DNA from: Streptomyces sp. NBC_01498
GTDB taxonomy: Bacteria; Actinomycetota; Actinomycetes; Streptomycetales; Streptomycetaceae
Length of the DNA stretch: 64,000 nucleotides
NCBI RefSeq assembly: GCF_036327775.1
Contig: NZ_CP109598.1
Coordinates: 2,170,001 to 2,234,000 of the forward strand
Direction of reading: 5' to 3'
The notes beneath the pieces were generated by a model. That model was not told the origin of the DNA. It saw nothing but the letters and a program-made list of their open reading frames with translations, and made no database searches. Numbering within the stretch: the stretch's first letter is position 1; each line of letters opens with the position of its first letter. Positions 52,845 through 62,400 of the stretch are shown here, in pieces. Both the position numbers and the translations under genes were made by a program.

Positions 52845-54251
52845 TCAGCGGAGAGCGGCGGCGAGATCGCTCCAGAGATAGGCGGTGGTCTCCACGCCCT
52901 TCAGCAGGAGGTCGATCTCGACCTTCTCGTCCGGCGCGTGCCAGCCGTCGGACGGTACGGAGATGCCCAGGAACAGCACGGGTGCGCCGAGCACGTCCTG
53001 GAGGTCGGCGGCGGGACCGGATCCACCCTCGCGGGTGAAGCGGATCTTCCGGTCGAAGGCGCGGCCCATGGCCCGGACGACCGACTGGAGCGCGGGGTGG
53101 TCCAGCGGGGTCAGACAGGGGCGGGTGCCCGCCGCGAAGGTGGTCCGGTGGCGGATGCCCGCCGGGATCCTGGTGTCGATCCAGTCGGTGACGGCCTGCT
53201 CGATCCGCTCCGGATCCTGGCCGGCGACCAGCCGGAACGAGAGCTTCAGACGGGCGGACGACGGGATGATCGTTTTGCCTCCGGGGCCCTGGTAGCCGCT
53301 CCCCATGCCGTTGACCTCGGCGGTGGGGCGGGCCCAGATGCGCTCCAGGGTCGAGTGGCCGGCCTCGCCGAGTGTGCCGTGCGACTTGGCCGTACGCAGC
53401 CACGCCTCCTCGTCGAAGGGCAGCTCGGCGAGGAGCGCGCGCTCGGTGTCGCCGAGCGGCGTCACACCGTCGTAGAAGCCGGGCACGGTGACCCGCTCGT
53501 GCTCGTCGTGCAGGGCCGCCACGAGGCGGGCGGCGACGGTGGCCGGGTTGGGTACGGCGCCGCCGAACGAGCCGGAGTGGATGTCCTGGTCGGGGCCGTA
53601 CAGCTCGACCTCGCACTCGGCGAGGCCGCGCATCCCGGTGCAGACGGTGGGGGTGTCCGCCGACCACATGCCGGTGTCGGAGACGATCACGACCTCGGCA
53701 GCCAGCCGGTCCGCGTGCTGTTCGGCCAGGGCACGGAAGTGCGGGGAGCCGGACTCCTCCTCGCCCTCGACCAGAAGTTTCAGATGGACGGCGGGGGTGG
53801 TGCGGCCGGTGGCGGCGAGATGGGCGCGGACGCCGAGGGTGTGGAAGAACACCTGCCCCTTGTCGTCGGCGGCACCGCGCGCGTACAGCCGGCCGTCCCG
53901 GACGACGGGGTCGAAGGGGTCGGTCGCCCAGCCGTCCTCACGGGCGGCGGGCTGCACGTCGTGGTGTCCGTAGACCAGGACGACCGGGGCCCCGGGGTCG
54001 TCGGAGGGCCACTCGGCGAAGACGGCGGGCGCACCGGGGGTGTCCCAGACCTCGGCGACCGGGAAGCCGGTCTCGCCGAGTTTCGCCGCGAGCCAGTCGG
54101 CGCTGCGCCGTACGTCCGGGTCGTGGTCGGGCTGCGCCGAGACCGACGGGATGCGCAGCCACTCGGCGAGGTCGTCGAGGAAGGCCGCCCGGTGGGACCG
54201 GATGTAGTCACGGGTGTGCGTACGGACGGCGCTGTCCGGGGTCTCGCTCAT
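52845..54251 (-). CDS. M20-family dipeptidase
   Basis: The 468-residue zinc peptidase resembles carnosinase/PepV types. The first metal motif is VLVYGHHDVQP, the bridging Asp lies in ARGAADDKGQ, and the catalytic and ligand Glu are in LLVEGEEESGSPHF. A late His is in VPSDGWHAPDEK. The dimerisation lid region is present, so the length is normal for the family. It is 37 bases upstream of nudC on the same strand. It probably hydrolyses dipeptides in the cytoplasm. Confidence 0.92.
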   Translation of the reverse strand: MSETPDSAVRTHTRDYIRSHRAAFLDDLAEWLRIPSVSAQPDHDPDVRRSADWLAAKLGETGFPVAEVWDTPGAPAVFAEWPSDDPGAPVVLVYGHHDVQPAAREDGWATDPFDPVVRDGRLYARGAADDKGQVFFHTLGVRAHLAATGRTTPAVHLKLLVEGEEESGSPHFRALAEQHADRLAAEVVIVSDTGMWSADTPTVCTGMRGLAECEVELYGPDQDIHSGSFGGAVPNPATVAARLVAALHDEHERVTVPGFYDGVTPLGDTERALLAELPFDEEAWLRTAKSHGTLGEAGHSTLERIWARPTAEVNGMGSGYQGPGGKTIIPSSARLKLSFRLVAGQDPERIEQAVTDWIDTRIPAGIRHRTTFAAGTRPCLTPLDHPALQSVVRAMGRAFDRKIRFTREGGSGPAADLQDVLGAPVLFLGISVPSDGWHAPDEKVEIDLLLKGVETTAYLWSDLAAALR

Positions 54252-54293
54252 ACGTCGAGCCTATCCGGCCCCGGGGGCGGTCCCGTCGGGCGT

Positions 54294-57200
54294 TCACCGT
54301 TCGGGACGGGCCGAAGGCGGGTGTCCGCCGGGGGCGCCGGTGGCGGTACGGGCGGCCGGGTCGCCGAAGCCGTCGATGCCCTCGCCCGGTCCTCCGCCGG
54401 GCCCGTCGTCCACGCCTCCGTGGGAGCCGTGCAGGAGGAGGCGTTCCAGTCCGGCGCGGCCGGGCAGGCCCGCGGGCCGTACGGCGTCGCCGCTGCGTAC
54501 GTACAGGAAGGTGGCCGTGACCGCCTCGGGCGGCAGGCCGCGCGGTTCGGCCCAGGCCAGCCGGTAGACGGCGAGCTGGAGCGGGTCGGCGGTGCGGCCC
54601 CGGCCGGTCTTCCAGTCCACGATCTCGTACGTGACGGTGTCCGTCACCGGGTCGACGTCGCGGTACACCGCGTCGATACGGCCCCGGATCACCCGGCCCG
54701 CGAGGGTGAGCTGGAAGGGCACCTCGACGCGGTAAGGGGTGCGGCGGGCGTACGGGGTGCGGTCGAACGCCTCCTTCAGGGCTGCCAGGTCGCGTTCGTC
54801 GGCGATCTCCGGCTCGTCGTCGGCGCCGCCGGGCAGCTCGTCGGGGCCGAGCATCGGGAGCGGCAGCGCGTCGAACCGCGACTCGACCCAGGCGTGGAAG
54901 CGGGTGCCGCGCCGGGCGGCGCGCTGCGGCGGGCGGGGCATGGGGCGGGCCAGCTCCTGGGCGAAGCCGTCGGGGTCGGCGGCCAGGCGCAGCAGCTGGG
55001 AGGCGGTGAGGGACGGGGGGACGGGGACGTCACGGACGCGCGCGCGGGCGCGCAGGAGCTCGCCGGAGAGCGCGTCGAGGTCACGGTCCCAGGAGTCGAG
55101 GGTGCGGCTCTCCTCGGGGGTGAGCCGGTCCTGGCGCTCTCCTCCTTCAGGAGGCGGGCCTGCCCCGGGACGGGGCGCGGGCAGCCGGGTGGCGGGTACG
55201 TGGTCGTCGTCCGGGGGCTCCGGGGGCTCCGGGGTCACCGGGGCCGTCGGGGTCACCCGGTCGTGCGGGCGGGCGGGGCGGGGCCGGGCCGGGCGGCCCG
55301 GTTCCCACCCGTCCTGCTCGTCCCGTCCGTCCCTCTCGTCCCACCCGTCCTGCTGGTCCCGGTCCGCCGGATCGTCGTGGTCCCGGTCGGCGGGCTCACC
55401 CCACGCGTCGGGACCGGCGGGCTCCCACGCGTCGGGGTCCCCCCACTCGTACGCCTCACCCGGCTCGGCGTGCCCCCGGTCCTCCGGCCCCGCCGGTCCG
55501 TCCCACAACGGCCCGTCGCCCGCATGCCGGTCGTCCACCGACCCGGCGTCCGCGAGCCCGTCGCCCACCCATCCCTCGCCCACCGACCCGTCGCCCACGG
55601 GCTCGTCCCACAGCGGCCCGTCGCCCGCCCATCCGTCGTCCACCGGCACGACCTCCACGGGCTCGTCCCACACAGACGCGTCCGTGGGCCCGTCATCCAC
55701 CGCCCCGTCGCCCGCCGGCTCCCGTGCCCACGGCGAGGCCGTCAGCGCGTCCAGGTGCGCCAGGACGGTGTCCGCCGCGCGACGGCGCCGGTCCAGCGAC
55801 TCGGGGTCCAGCGGCAGCGGCCACGCGCGCGTCACGGCCGCCGCGAGCAGCGCGGGGTTCTCCTCGTCCTCGGGCGGCTCGTCGGCCCACACCTCGATCT
55901 CGCCGAGGCCCGCCTCGCAGTGCCCGCGCAGGGCGAGCAGGAAGTCCGACGGGCCCCGGACACGCTTCTGCGCCGGGCCCCACCAGTGGCCGGAGCCCAG
56001 CAGCAGTGAGCGCGGGCGGGTGAACGTCACGTAACCGAGGCGCAGTTCCTCCGTGTGCTGGTGCTCACGCATCTCGTCCTTGAACGCCCTGATGCCCTTG
56101 GCGTCCCACCCCGGCACCTCCGGGAGCGTCGGCGCGTCGCCCCGCAGGGCGTGCGGCAGGACCTTCGCCTGGGACGTCCACGCGTCGCGCGCCCGGCTGT
56201 TGGGGAACTGTCCGGTGACCAGCCCGGGAACGACCACCACGTCCCACTCCAGGCCCTTGGACTTGTGCGCGGTGAGGACCTTGACGGTGTTCTCGCCGCC
56301 GGGCAGGGCGTTGTCCAGCCCTTTCTCGTACTGCGCCGCCGTCCTCAGGAAGGCGAGGAACGCGAGGAGGGTGGCGTCCCCGTCGAGCGCGGCGAAGGAG
56401 GCGGCGATGTCGAGGAAGTTGCCCAGGGTCTCCCGCCGGCGCGCGGCGAGGGCGTGCGGCGACGCGGAGAGCTCGACCTCCAGTCCGGTGGTGGTGAGGA
56501 CCCGGTGCAGCACGTCCATGAGCGGATCGGCCAGCGAGCGGCGCAGATCGCGCAGTTCGGCCGCCAGCCGGGCGAAGCGCACGCGCGCGGCGGTGGAGAA
56601 CGGCAGCCCGTCGTCCTTGCCGCCGGCCGATTCCAGGAACGTGTCGAGCGCGTCCGCCAGCGATATCACCTCGGCGGGGTCGGTGCCCTCGACGGCCGCC
56701 GCCAGCCGTTCGTCCGCGGCATCGGGCCCGTCGGGCGCGCCGTTCGAGCGGTGCACCAGGAGCCGGGCCCGGCGGCCGAGGAGTGCCAGGTCGCGGGGGC
56801 CGATGCGCCAGCGCGGGCCGGTGAGCAGCCGTACCAGGGAGGCGTTGGCGCCGGGGTCCTGGAGGACCTCGCACATGGCGACGAGGTCGGCGACCTCCGG
56901 GAGATGGAGCAGCCCGGAGAGCCCCACGACCTCGACGGGCACGTCGCGGGCGACGAGGGCGCTCTGGATGGCGGGGAAGTCACCGGCGGTACGGCACAGC
57001 ACGGCGATCTCGGCGGGCTCCTTGCCGGTGCGCACCAGATGCGCGACGGAGTCGGCGAGCCAGTCCAGTTCCTCGGCATGGGTACGGAGGAGGGCGCATC
57101 GCACGATGCCGTCGCGTTCGGCGCCGGGGGCGGGGCGCAGGGCCTCCACGCCTTCGTGCATGGCGCGCAGCGGCTCGGCGAGACCGTTCGCGAGGTCCAG

Positions 57201-58241
57201 CAGCCGGCCGCCGCTGCGCCGGTTCTCACTGAGCGAGTAGCGGGCCGCGGGGGTGCCGTCGGCGGACGGGAAGTGGGCGGGGAAGTCGTCCAGGTTGGCG
57301 ACGGAGGCACCGCGCCAGCCGTAGATCGCCTGGCAGGGGTCGCCGACGGCGGTCACCGCGTGGCCGGTGCCGGAGCCGAAGAGGCCGGAGAGCAGCAGGC
57401 GCTGGGCGACCGACGTGTCCTGGTACTCGTCCAGGAGGACGACGCGGAACTCGTCGCGCAGGATGCGGCCGACCTCGGGGCGGGTGCGGGCCAGTTCGGC
57501 GGAGAGGGCGATCTGGTCGCCGAAGTCGAGCAGGTCACGGGCGCGCTTGGCCTTGCGGTAGTACCCGACCAGTTCGAGCAGTTCGCGGCGCGCGGTGGCG
57601 GTCTCGGGCACCTTGCGCAGGTCGGCGTTGGTGAGCGGCGCGCCGTCGAGGGAGGCGAGCAGTTCGGTGTCGTACGCGGCGAGTTCACCGGCCGGTACGA
57701 GGTGCTCGGCCAACTCGGCGTCCAGGGCGAGCAGATCGCCGACCAGGGCGGGGAACGAGCGGGTCAGGTGGGGGTACGGGCCGGGGGCCTCCTTGAGGAC
57801 CCGCGCGGCGAGTTGGTAGCGCGTGGCGTCGGCGAGCAGCCGGGCGGTCGGCTCCAGCCCGATCCGCAGGCCGTGGTCGGTGAGGAGCTGTCCGGCGAAG
57901 GCGTGGTAGGTGGAGATACGGGGCTCGCCCGGCGGGTTGTCCTGGTCGAGCGGGTCGGGGTCGGTCACCCCGGCCCGTACGAGCGCCTTGCGGACCCGCT
58001 CGGCCAGTTCGCCCGCCGCCTTGTTGGTGAAGGTGAGGCCGAGGACCTGTTCGGGGGCGACCTGGCCGGTGCCCACCAGCCACACCACGCGTGCGGCCAT
58101 CACCGTCGTCTTGCCCGAGCCCGCGCCCGCGACGATCACTTGCGGGGCGGGCGGCGCGGTGACGCACGCCAGCTGCTCCGGGGTGAACGGGATGCCCAGC
58201 AGCTCGTTGAGCTGTGCGGGATCGGTGAGGGGTGCGGACAC
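54294..58241 (-). CDS. adnB: AdnB-like ATP-dependent helicase-nuclease
   Basis: From the GTG at 58241 the protein is about 1,315 residues. Walker A is IVAGAGSGKTTVMAAR, motif II is VVLLDEYQDTSVAQRLLL, and motif V/VI are VLTAHKSKGLEWDVVVVPG and LGYVTFTRPRSLLL. A RecB/AddA-type nuclease lies at the C-terminus (TYEIVDWKTGRGRTADPLQLAVYRLAWAEP; active D and K in IVDWKTG). Some 200 residues (about 840-1,040) are a repetitive Asp/Gly/Trp/Pro insertion, so it is longer than the roughly 1,100 of mycobacterial AdnB. Adn heterodimers resect double-strand breaks. The -10 TAGCCT seven bases before the GTG suggests leaderless expression. Confidence 0.9.
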   Translation of the reverse strand: MSAPLTDPAQLNELLGIPFTPEQLACVTAPPAPQVIVAGAGSGKTTVMAARVVWLVGTGQVAPEQVLGLTFTNKAAGELAERVRKALVRAGVTDPDPLDQDNPPGEPRISTYHAFAGQLLTDHGLRIGLEPTARLLADATRYQLAARVLKEAPGPYPHLTRSFPALVGDLLALDAELAEHLVPAGELAAYDTELLASLDGAPLTNADLRKVPETATARRELLELVGYYRKAKRARDLLDFGDQIALSAELARTRPEVGRILRDEFRVVLLDEYQDTSVAQRLLLSGLFGSGTGHAVTAVGDPCQAIYGWRGASVANLDDFPAHFPSADGTPAARYSLSENRRSGGRLLDLANGLAEPLRAMHEGVEALRPAPGAERDGIVRCALLRTHAEELDWLADSVAHLVRTGKEPAEIAVLCRTAGDFPAIQSALVARDVPVEVVGLSGLLHLPEVADLVAMCEVLQDPGANASLVRLLTGPRWRIGPRDLALLGRRARLLVHRSNGAPDGPDAADERLAAAVEGTDPAEVISLADALDTFLESAGGKDDGLPFSTAARVRFARLAAELRDLRRSLADPLMDVLHRVLTTTGLEVELSASPHALAARRRETLGNFLDIAASFAALDGDATLLAFLAFLRTAAQYEKGLDNALPGGENTVKVLTAHKSKGLEWDVVVVPGLVTGQFPNSRARDAWTSQAKVLPHALRGDAPTLPEVPGWDAKGIRAFKDEMREHQHTEELRLGYVTFTRPRSLLLGSGHWWGPAQKRVRGPSDFLLALRGHCEAGLGEIEVWADEPPEDEENPALLAAAVTRAWPLPLDPESLDRRRRAADTVLAHLDALTASPWAREPAGDGAVDDGPTDASVWDEPVEVVPVDDGWAGDGPLWDEPVGDGSVGEGWVGDGLADAGSVDDRHAGDGPLWDGPAGPEDRGHAEPGEAYEWGDPDAWEPAGPDAWGEPADRDHDDPADRDQQDGWDERDGRDEQDGWEPGRPARPRPARPHDRVTPTAPVTPEPPEPPDDDHVPATRLPAPRPGAGPPPEGGERQDRLTPEESRTLDSWDRDLDALSGELLRARARVRDVPVPPSLTASQLLRLAADPDGFAQELARPMPRPPQRAARRGTRFHAWVESRFDALPLPMLGPDELPGGADDEPEIADERDLAALKEAFDRTPYARRTPYRVEVPFQLTLAGRVIRGRIDAVYRDVDPVTDTVTYEIVDWKTGRGRTADPLQLAVYRLAWAEPRGLPPEAVTATFLYVRSGDAVRPAGLPGRAGLERLLLHGSHGGVDDGPGGGPGEGIDGFGDPAARTATGAPGGHPPSARPER

Positions 58242-58248
58242 TTCAGAG

Positions 58249-58254
58249 AGGCTA
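58249..58254 (-). promoter_or_regulatory. -10 element for leaderless adnB mRNA
   Basis: On the minus strand TAGCCT is followed by seven bases and the GTG at 58241, and no Shine-Dalgarno is present. The start eight codons upstream (58265) would not be included in this transcript. Confidence 0.55.
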
Positions 58255-58472
58255 TCGGGGACCACTGACAGGCGAATGACGGACAGATGGGGCAGATCGG
58301 GGCGTCACGACCGCCGGGTGCGGGATCTCACCGTCCGTTCCGCGAACGGGTGTTCAGACGGTCGTACGTTGACGACCCTGCCCACTTGGACCCCGCACCC
58401 CACCTCTCCACACCTGCCGCCCCGCGCCCCGTCGGCCGCCTCCGTCCGGCGGCGGCCGGTGCCCCCGCGGCG

Positions 58473-59375
58473 TCAGAAGCCGGGCTCCGGGCTCGCCGAC
58501 TGCCTGATGTCCGCCAGGTCGACCACCTCGTCGGCGGGCGGGGCCGTGACCTGGACCGGCACGCCGAAGTCCCGGAAGAGGACGGTGCCCGGAGTCCGGC
58601 CGCCCTCGCCGGAGACCTTCAGCAGATAGGGCGCCCCCTCGGCGGCCACGAACGTCGTCCGGGTCCCCTCGGCGCCCCGCTTCACCAGCGTGACCGCCTT
58701 GCGGCCGTCGACCTCGGCGGCGTCGCCCCGGGTCACTCCGGTGGTGTCGGCGGTCTCCAGGGCGTCGAGCATCGCGTCCAGGTCGCACGCGCCGCCCAGG
58801 CCCTGGGCGGCGGCGCTCCCGCCCGCCGGGATCTTGAGCCACTTGCCCCTGAGCAGCTGGACCAGTTCGTCGGACCGGTCGGGCGGGGCGCTCCCGTCGG
58901 GGTCGGCGCTGCGCGCGTCCGGGTCGGTGCCGTCGTTGCCGTTGCCGGTGGCGGAGCCGATGGCCCGCCAGAACTCGTCGTCGCCCTTGATGTACGTGAC
59001 GCCGTCCACCACGGCGAACTCCGCCTCGGTGTCGTCGCGGCGCAGACCTCCGGAGCACGTGCCCCGCTTGTCCAGCGAGAAGTCGATCTTGAGGCGGCGT
59101 CCGTTCTCCGTGCTCTCCGCCGTCAGCCGCAGGGACCGCGCGTTCTTGGTCGCCGTCACGGCCTTCCGGGCGATCCCGGCCGCGCTCAGTCCCGCGAACG
59201 GGTCGGCCGGCGCGCTTCCCGTGGAGGACGCCGCCTGCTCGGCGGCGGCCACCTCCCTCGCGGCGGCGTTCTCGGCCACCCGGGCGGCCCCTCCGGTGGA
59301 ACAGCCCGCCGCCCCGGCCACCGTGAGGGCTCCCGCCAGCGCCGGCATCAGGAACTTCCGCGTGATCGCGGTCAT
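58473..59375 (-). CDS. Secreted lipoprotein, LppX/LprAFG-like fold candidate
   Basis: The 300-residue precursor has a lipoprotein signal (MPALAGALTVAGAAGCSTGG, lipobox AAGC). A region follows with LSAAGIARKAVTATKNARSLRLTAES, then SLDKRGTCSGG and VDGVTYIKGDDEFWRAIG. Such sequences resemble actinobacterial lipoproteins of the LolA/LppX fold that carry lipids. The start at 59375 has GGAGA eight bases upstream. It separates the adnA-like and adnB-like genes, which are adjacent in mycobacteria. Function is unknown. Confidence 0.82.
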   Translation of the reverse strand: MTAITRKFLMPALAGALTVAGAAGCSTGGAARVAENAAAREVAAAEQAASSTGSAPADPFAGLSAAGIARKAVTATKNARSLRLTAESTENGRRLKIDFSLDKRGTCSGGLRRDDTEAEFAVVDGVTYIKGDDEFWRAIGSATGNGNDGTDPDARSADPDGSAPPDRSDELVQLLRGKWLKIPAGGSAAAQGLGGACDLDAMLDALETADTTGVTRGDAAEVDGRKAVTLVKRGAEGTRTTFVAAEGAPYLLKVSGEGGRTPGTVLFRDFGVPVQVTAPPADEVVDLADIRQSASPEPGF

Positions 59376-59496
59376 CTGTTGTCTCCTCGCACCTCTGGCA
59401 CGTCTCGTACTCCGTGCCCTTCGTGCCGTTCCCGTTCCGGCGCGGGAGGCGTCGCGAAGGGTGCATGTGCGCGAGGGATTCATCCGGGAGAGGCAC

Positions 59497-62400
59497 TCAC
59501 TCCACGATCTGCCGCCCCTCCGGCCGCGCGCTGCACGACGCGCGGAACGAACAGTGCGCGCAGTGCTGGCCGGTGCTGGGCGTGAACCGTTCGTCCAGTA
59601 CGCGCCCGGCCGCCGTGGCCAGCAGGTCACCGACCCACTCCCCCGCGAGCGGCCCCTGGGCCTGCACCTTGGGCAGGACCTCGCCGCCCTCCTTCTTCGG
59701 CGCGGCCTGCCGCAGCTGGACGAGTTCCGCGCCGCCGGGCTCGGGCCGCCGCCCGTCGAAGACCTCGTCCACCGCGCCCTCGGCCACCGCGAGCTGGTAG
59801 ACGGCGAGCTGGGGATGGTGCGCGACCTCCTCCTTGGTAGGGGCCGCCTTGCCGGTCTTGAAGTCGACCACGTAGGCGCGTCCCTGGGCGTCCTGCTCCA
59901 CGCGGTCCATGGAGCCCCGGATCCGTACCTCGTACGCGCCCGCCTCCAGGGTCACGTCGAACGCGTGCTCGGTGGCGGCCGGGGTGCGGCCGGCGCGGTC
60001 CATCACGTGCCAGCGCAGGAAGCGTTCCAGCGCGACGCGCGCGTGCTGCTTCTCCTGCTGGGACTTCCAGGGCGCGTCGAAGGCGAGCGCGTCCCAGACC
60101 GAGTCGAGCCGTTCCATGAGGACGTCGAGGTCGGCGGGGGTACGGCCGGAGGCCACCTCGTCGGCCAGGACGTGGACGACGTTGCCGAACCCCTGCGCGG
60201 CGGTGGCCGGTTCGTCCGCCTTGACCTCCCGCCCGAGGAACCACTGGAGCGCGCAGGTGTTGGCGAGCTGGTCCAGGGCGCTGCCCGAGAGGGCGACCGG
60301 CCGGTCCCGGTCGCGCAGCGGGACGGCGCTGCGCGTCGGCTCGTACAGGCCCCACCAGCGGTCCGGGTGGGCGGCGGGGACGAGGGGCCGGCCCTCCTCG
60401 TCGCTGAGGGCGGCGAGCCGGGCGAGGCGCCGGGCCGCCGCGTCGCGCAGCGCGGGCGTGGCCTCCGGATCGACGGTGGTGGCGCGCAGTTCGGCCACGA
60501 GCGCGGCGACGGCGAGCGGGCGGCGCGGGCGGCCGGTGACGTCCCTGGGCTCGACGCCCAGTTCGGTGAGGAAACGGGAGGGCTGGTCGCCGTCGTCGGC
60601 GGGCGCCTTGACGGCGGTGACGACGAGCCGTTCGCGGGCGCGGGTCGCCGCCACGTAGAACAGGCGCCGCTCCTCCGTAAGGAGGGCGCCGGGTGTGAGG
60701 GGTTCCGCCAGGCCGTCACGGCCGATCCTGTCGGCCTCCAGAAGAGAGCCGCGCCGCCGCAGGTCGGGCCAGAGCCCTTCCTGGACCCCCGTGACGACGA
60801 CGAGCCGCCACTCCAGCCCCTTGGAGCGGTGCGCGGTCATCAGACGGACGGCGTCGGGCCGTACCGCCCGGCCGCTCAGGGTGTCGGCGGCGATGTCCTG
60901 GGCGTCGATCTCCTCAAGGAAGTTGAGGGCGCCGCGCCCTCCGCTGCGCTCCTCGGCCCGTGCCGCCGCGTCGAACAGCGCGCACACGGCGTCGAGATCC
61001 CGGTCGGCGTTGCGGCCCGCGGCGCCGCCGCGCAGGGCGGAGCGCTCCAGCCGGGCCGGCCAGGGGGTACCGTCCCACAGCTCCCACAGCGCCTCCTCGG
61101 CGGTGCCGCCGCCCGCCAGCAGGGCGCGCGTCTTGGCGAGCAGCGCCCCGAGGACCTGGGCGCCGCGCGCGTGGGCGGGGTCGTGCGTGACGAGCCGCTC
61201 CGGCTCGGCGAGGGCGCGGGCCAGGAGGACGTCGGACGGCGGGGGTACGCGGGTGCCGGCGGCCCGCTCCTCGTCACGCAGGGCGCGGCCGAGCCGCCGG
61301 AGGTCGGCGGCGTCCATGCCGCCGAGGGGGGAGCCGAGCAGGGTGAGCGCGGTCTCGACGTCGAGCCAGCCGCTCCCGATCCCGGCCGCGTTCCCGATCC
61401 CGGTCTCACCGTCGGCGCCGTCCCCGTCCCCGGCCTCCGCCCCCGGGTCCGTCTCCGTACTCCCCGTCCGTTCGCCCCCCGTCCGTTCGTCCGCCGTCCG
61501 TTCGTCCGCCGTCCGTTCGTCCGCTGTCCGTTCGTCCGCCGTCCGTTCGTCCGCCGGGCGGACTGCCGCCCTCGCGACCGCGCGCAGCGCCGTCAGCAGC
61601 GGCGCCACCGCCGGTTCGTGACGCAGCGGCACGTCGTCGCCGTCGATCTCCAGGGGCACGCCCGCCGAGGTCAGGGCCCGCCGCACGGCCGGGATGGTCC
61701 GGCCGCCGGCCCGGACCAGCACCGCCATCTCCCGCCACGGCACGCCCTCTTCAAGATGCGCGCGGCGCAGGATGTCCGCGACGTTCTCCAGCTCGGTCGA
61801 CGGGGTCGGATAGGTGTACGCCTCGACCCGGCCGCCCGCCCGCACGGCGGCCAGCTCCCGGTGTGCCCGCACCTTCTCGGCGGGCAGCCGGCCCAGCGGC
61901 ATCCGCCCGGTCAGCAGCCGGGTCGCGGCGAGCAGTTCCGCGCCGGAGCGCCGGGACGTGGTCAGGACCCGCACCGGGGCCGGGCGGCCGTCGGTACGCG
62001 GGAAGTCGAGGGGGAAGTCGAGGATGCCGTTGACGTCGGCGCCCCGGAACGCGTAGATCGCCTGGTCCGGGTCGCCGAACGCGACCAGTGTGCGGCCGTT
62101 CCCGGCGATCGCCCTGAGCAGGGCGACCTGTGCCGGGTCGGTGTCCTGGTACTCGTCCACGAACACCGCGTCGTACCGGTCCGCCAGCTGCCGGGCCACC
62201 TCGGGCCGCTCGGCCAGGAGCACTGCGCGGTGGACCAGTTCGGCGTAGTCGAGGACGCCCTGCATGTCGAGGACGTCGAGATACTCGGCGAGGAAGGACG
62301 CGGCGGCCGTCCAGTCGGGGCGGCCCGTACGGCGCGCGAAGACCGCCAGGGAGTCCGGGCCGAGGCCCAGTTCCCGGCTGCGGGCGAGCACCGCGCGCAC

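Noticed and set aside
52737..56009. A 1,090-codon plus-strand frame across the M20 peptidase and adnB
   Set aside because: Runs antisense through two real genes and the adnB repeat region; no ribosome site or motif.
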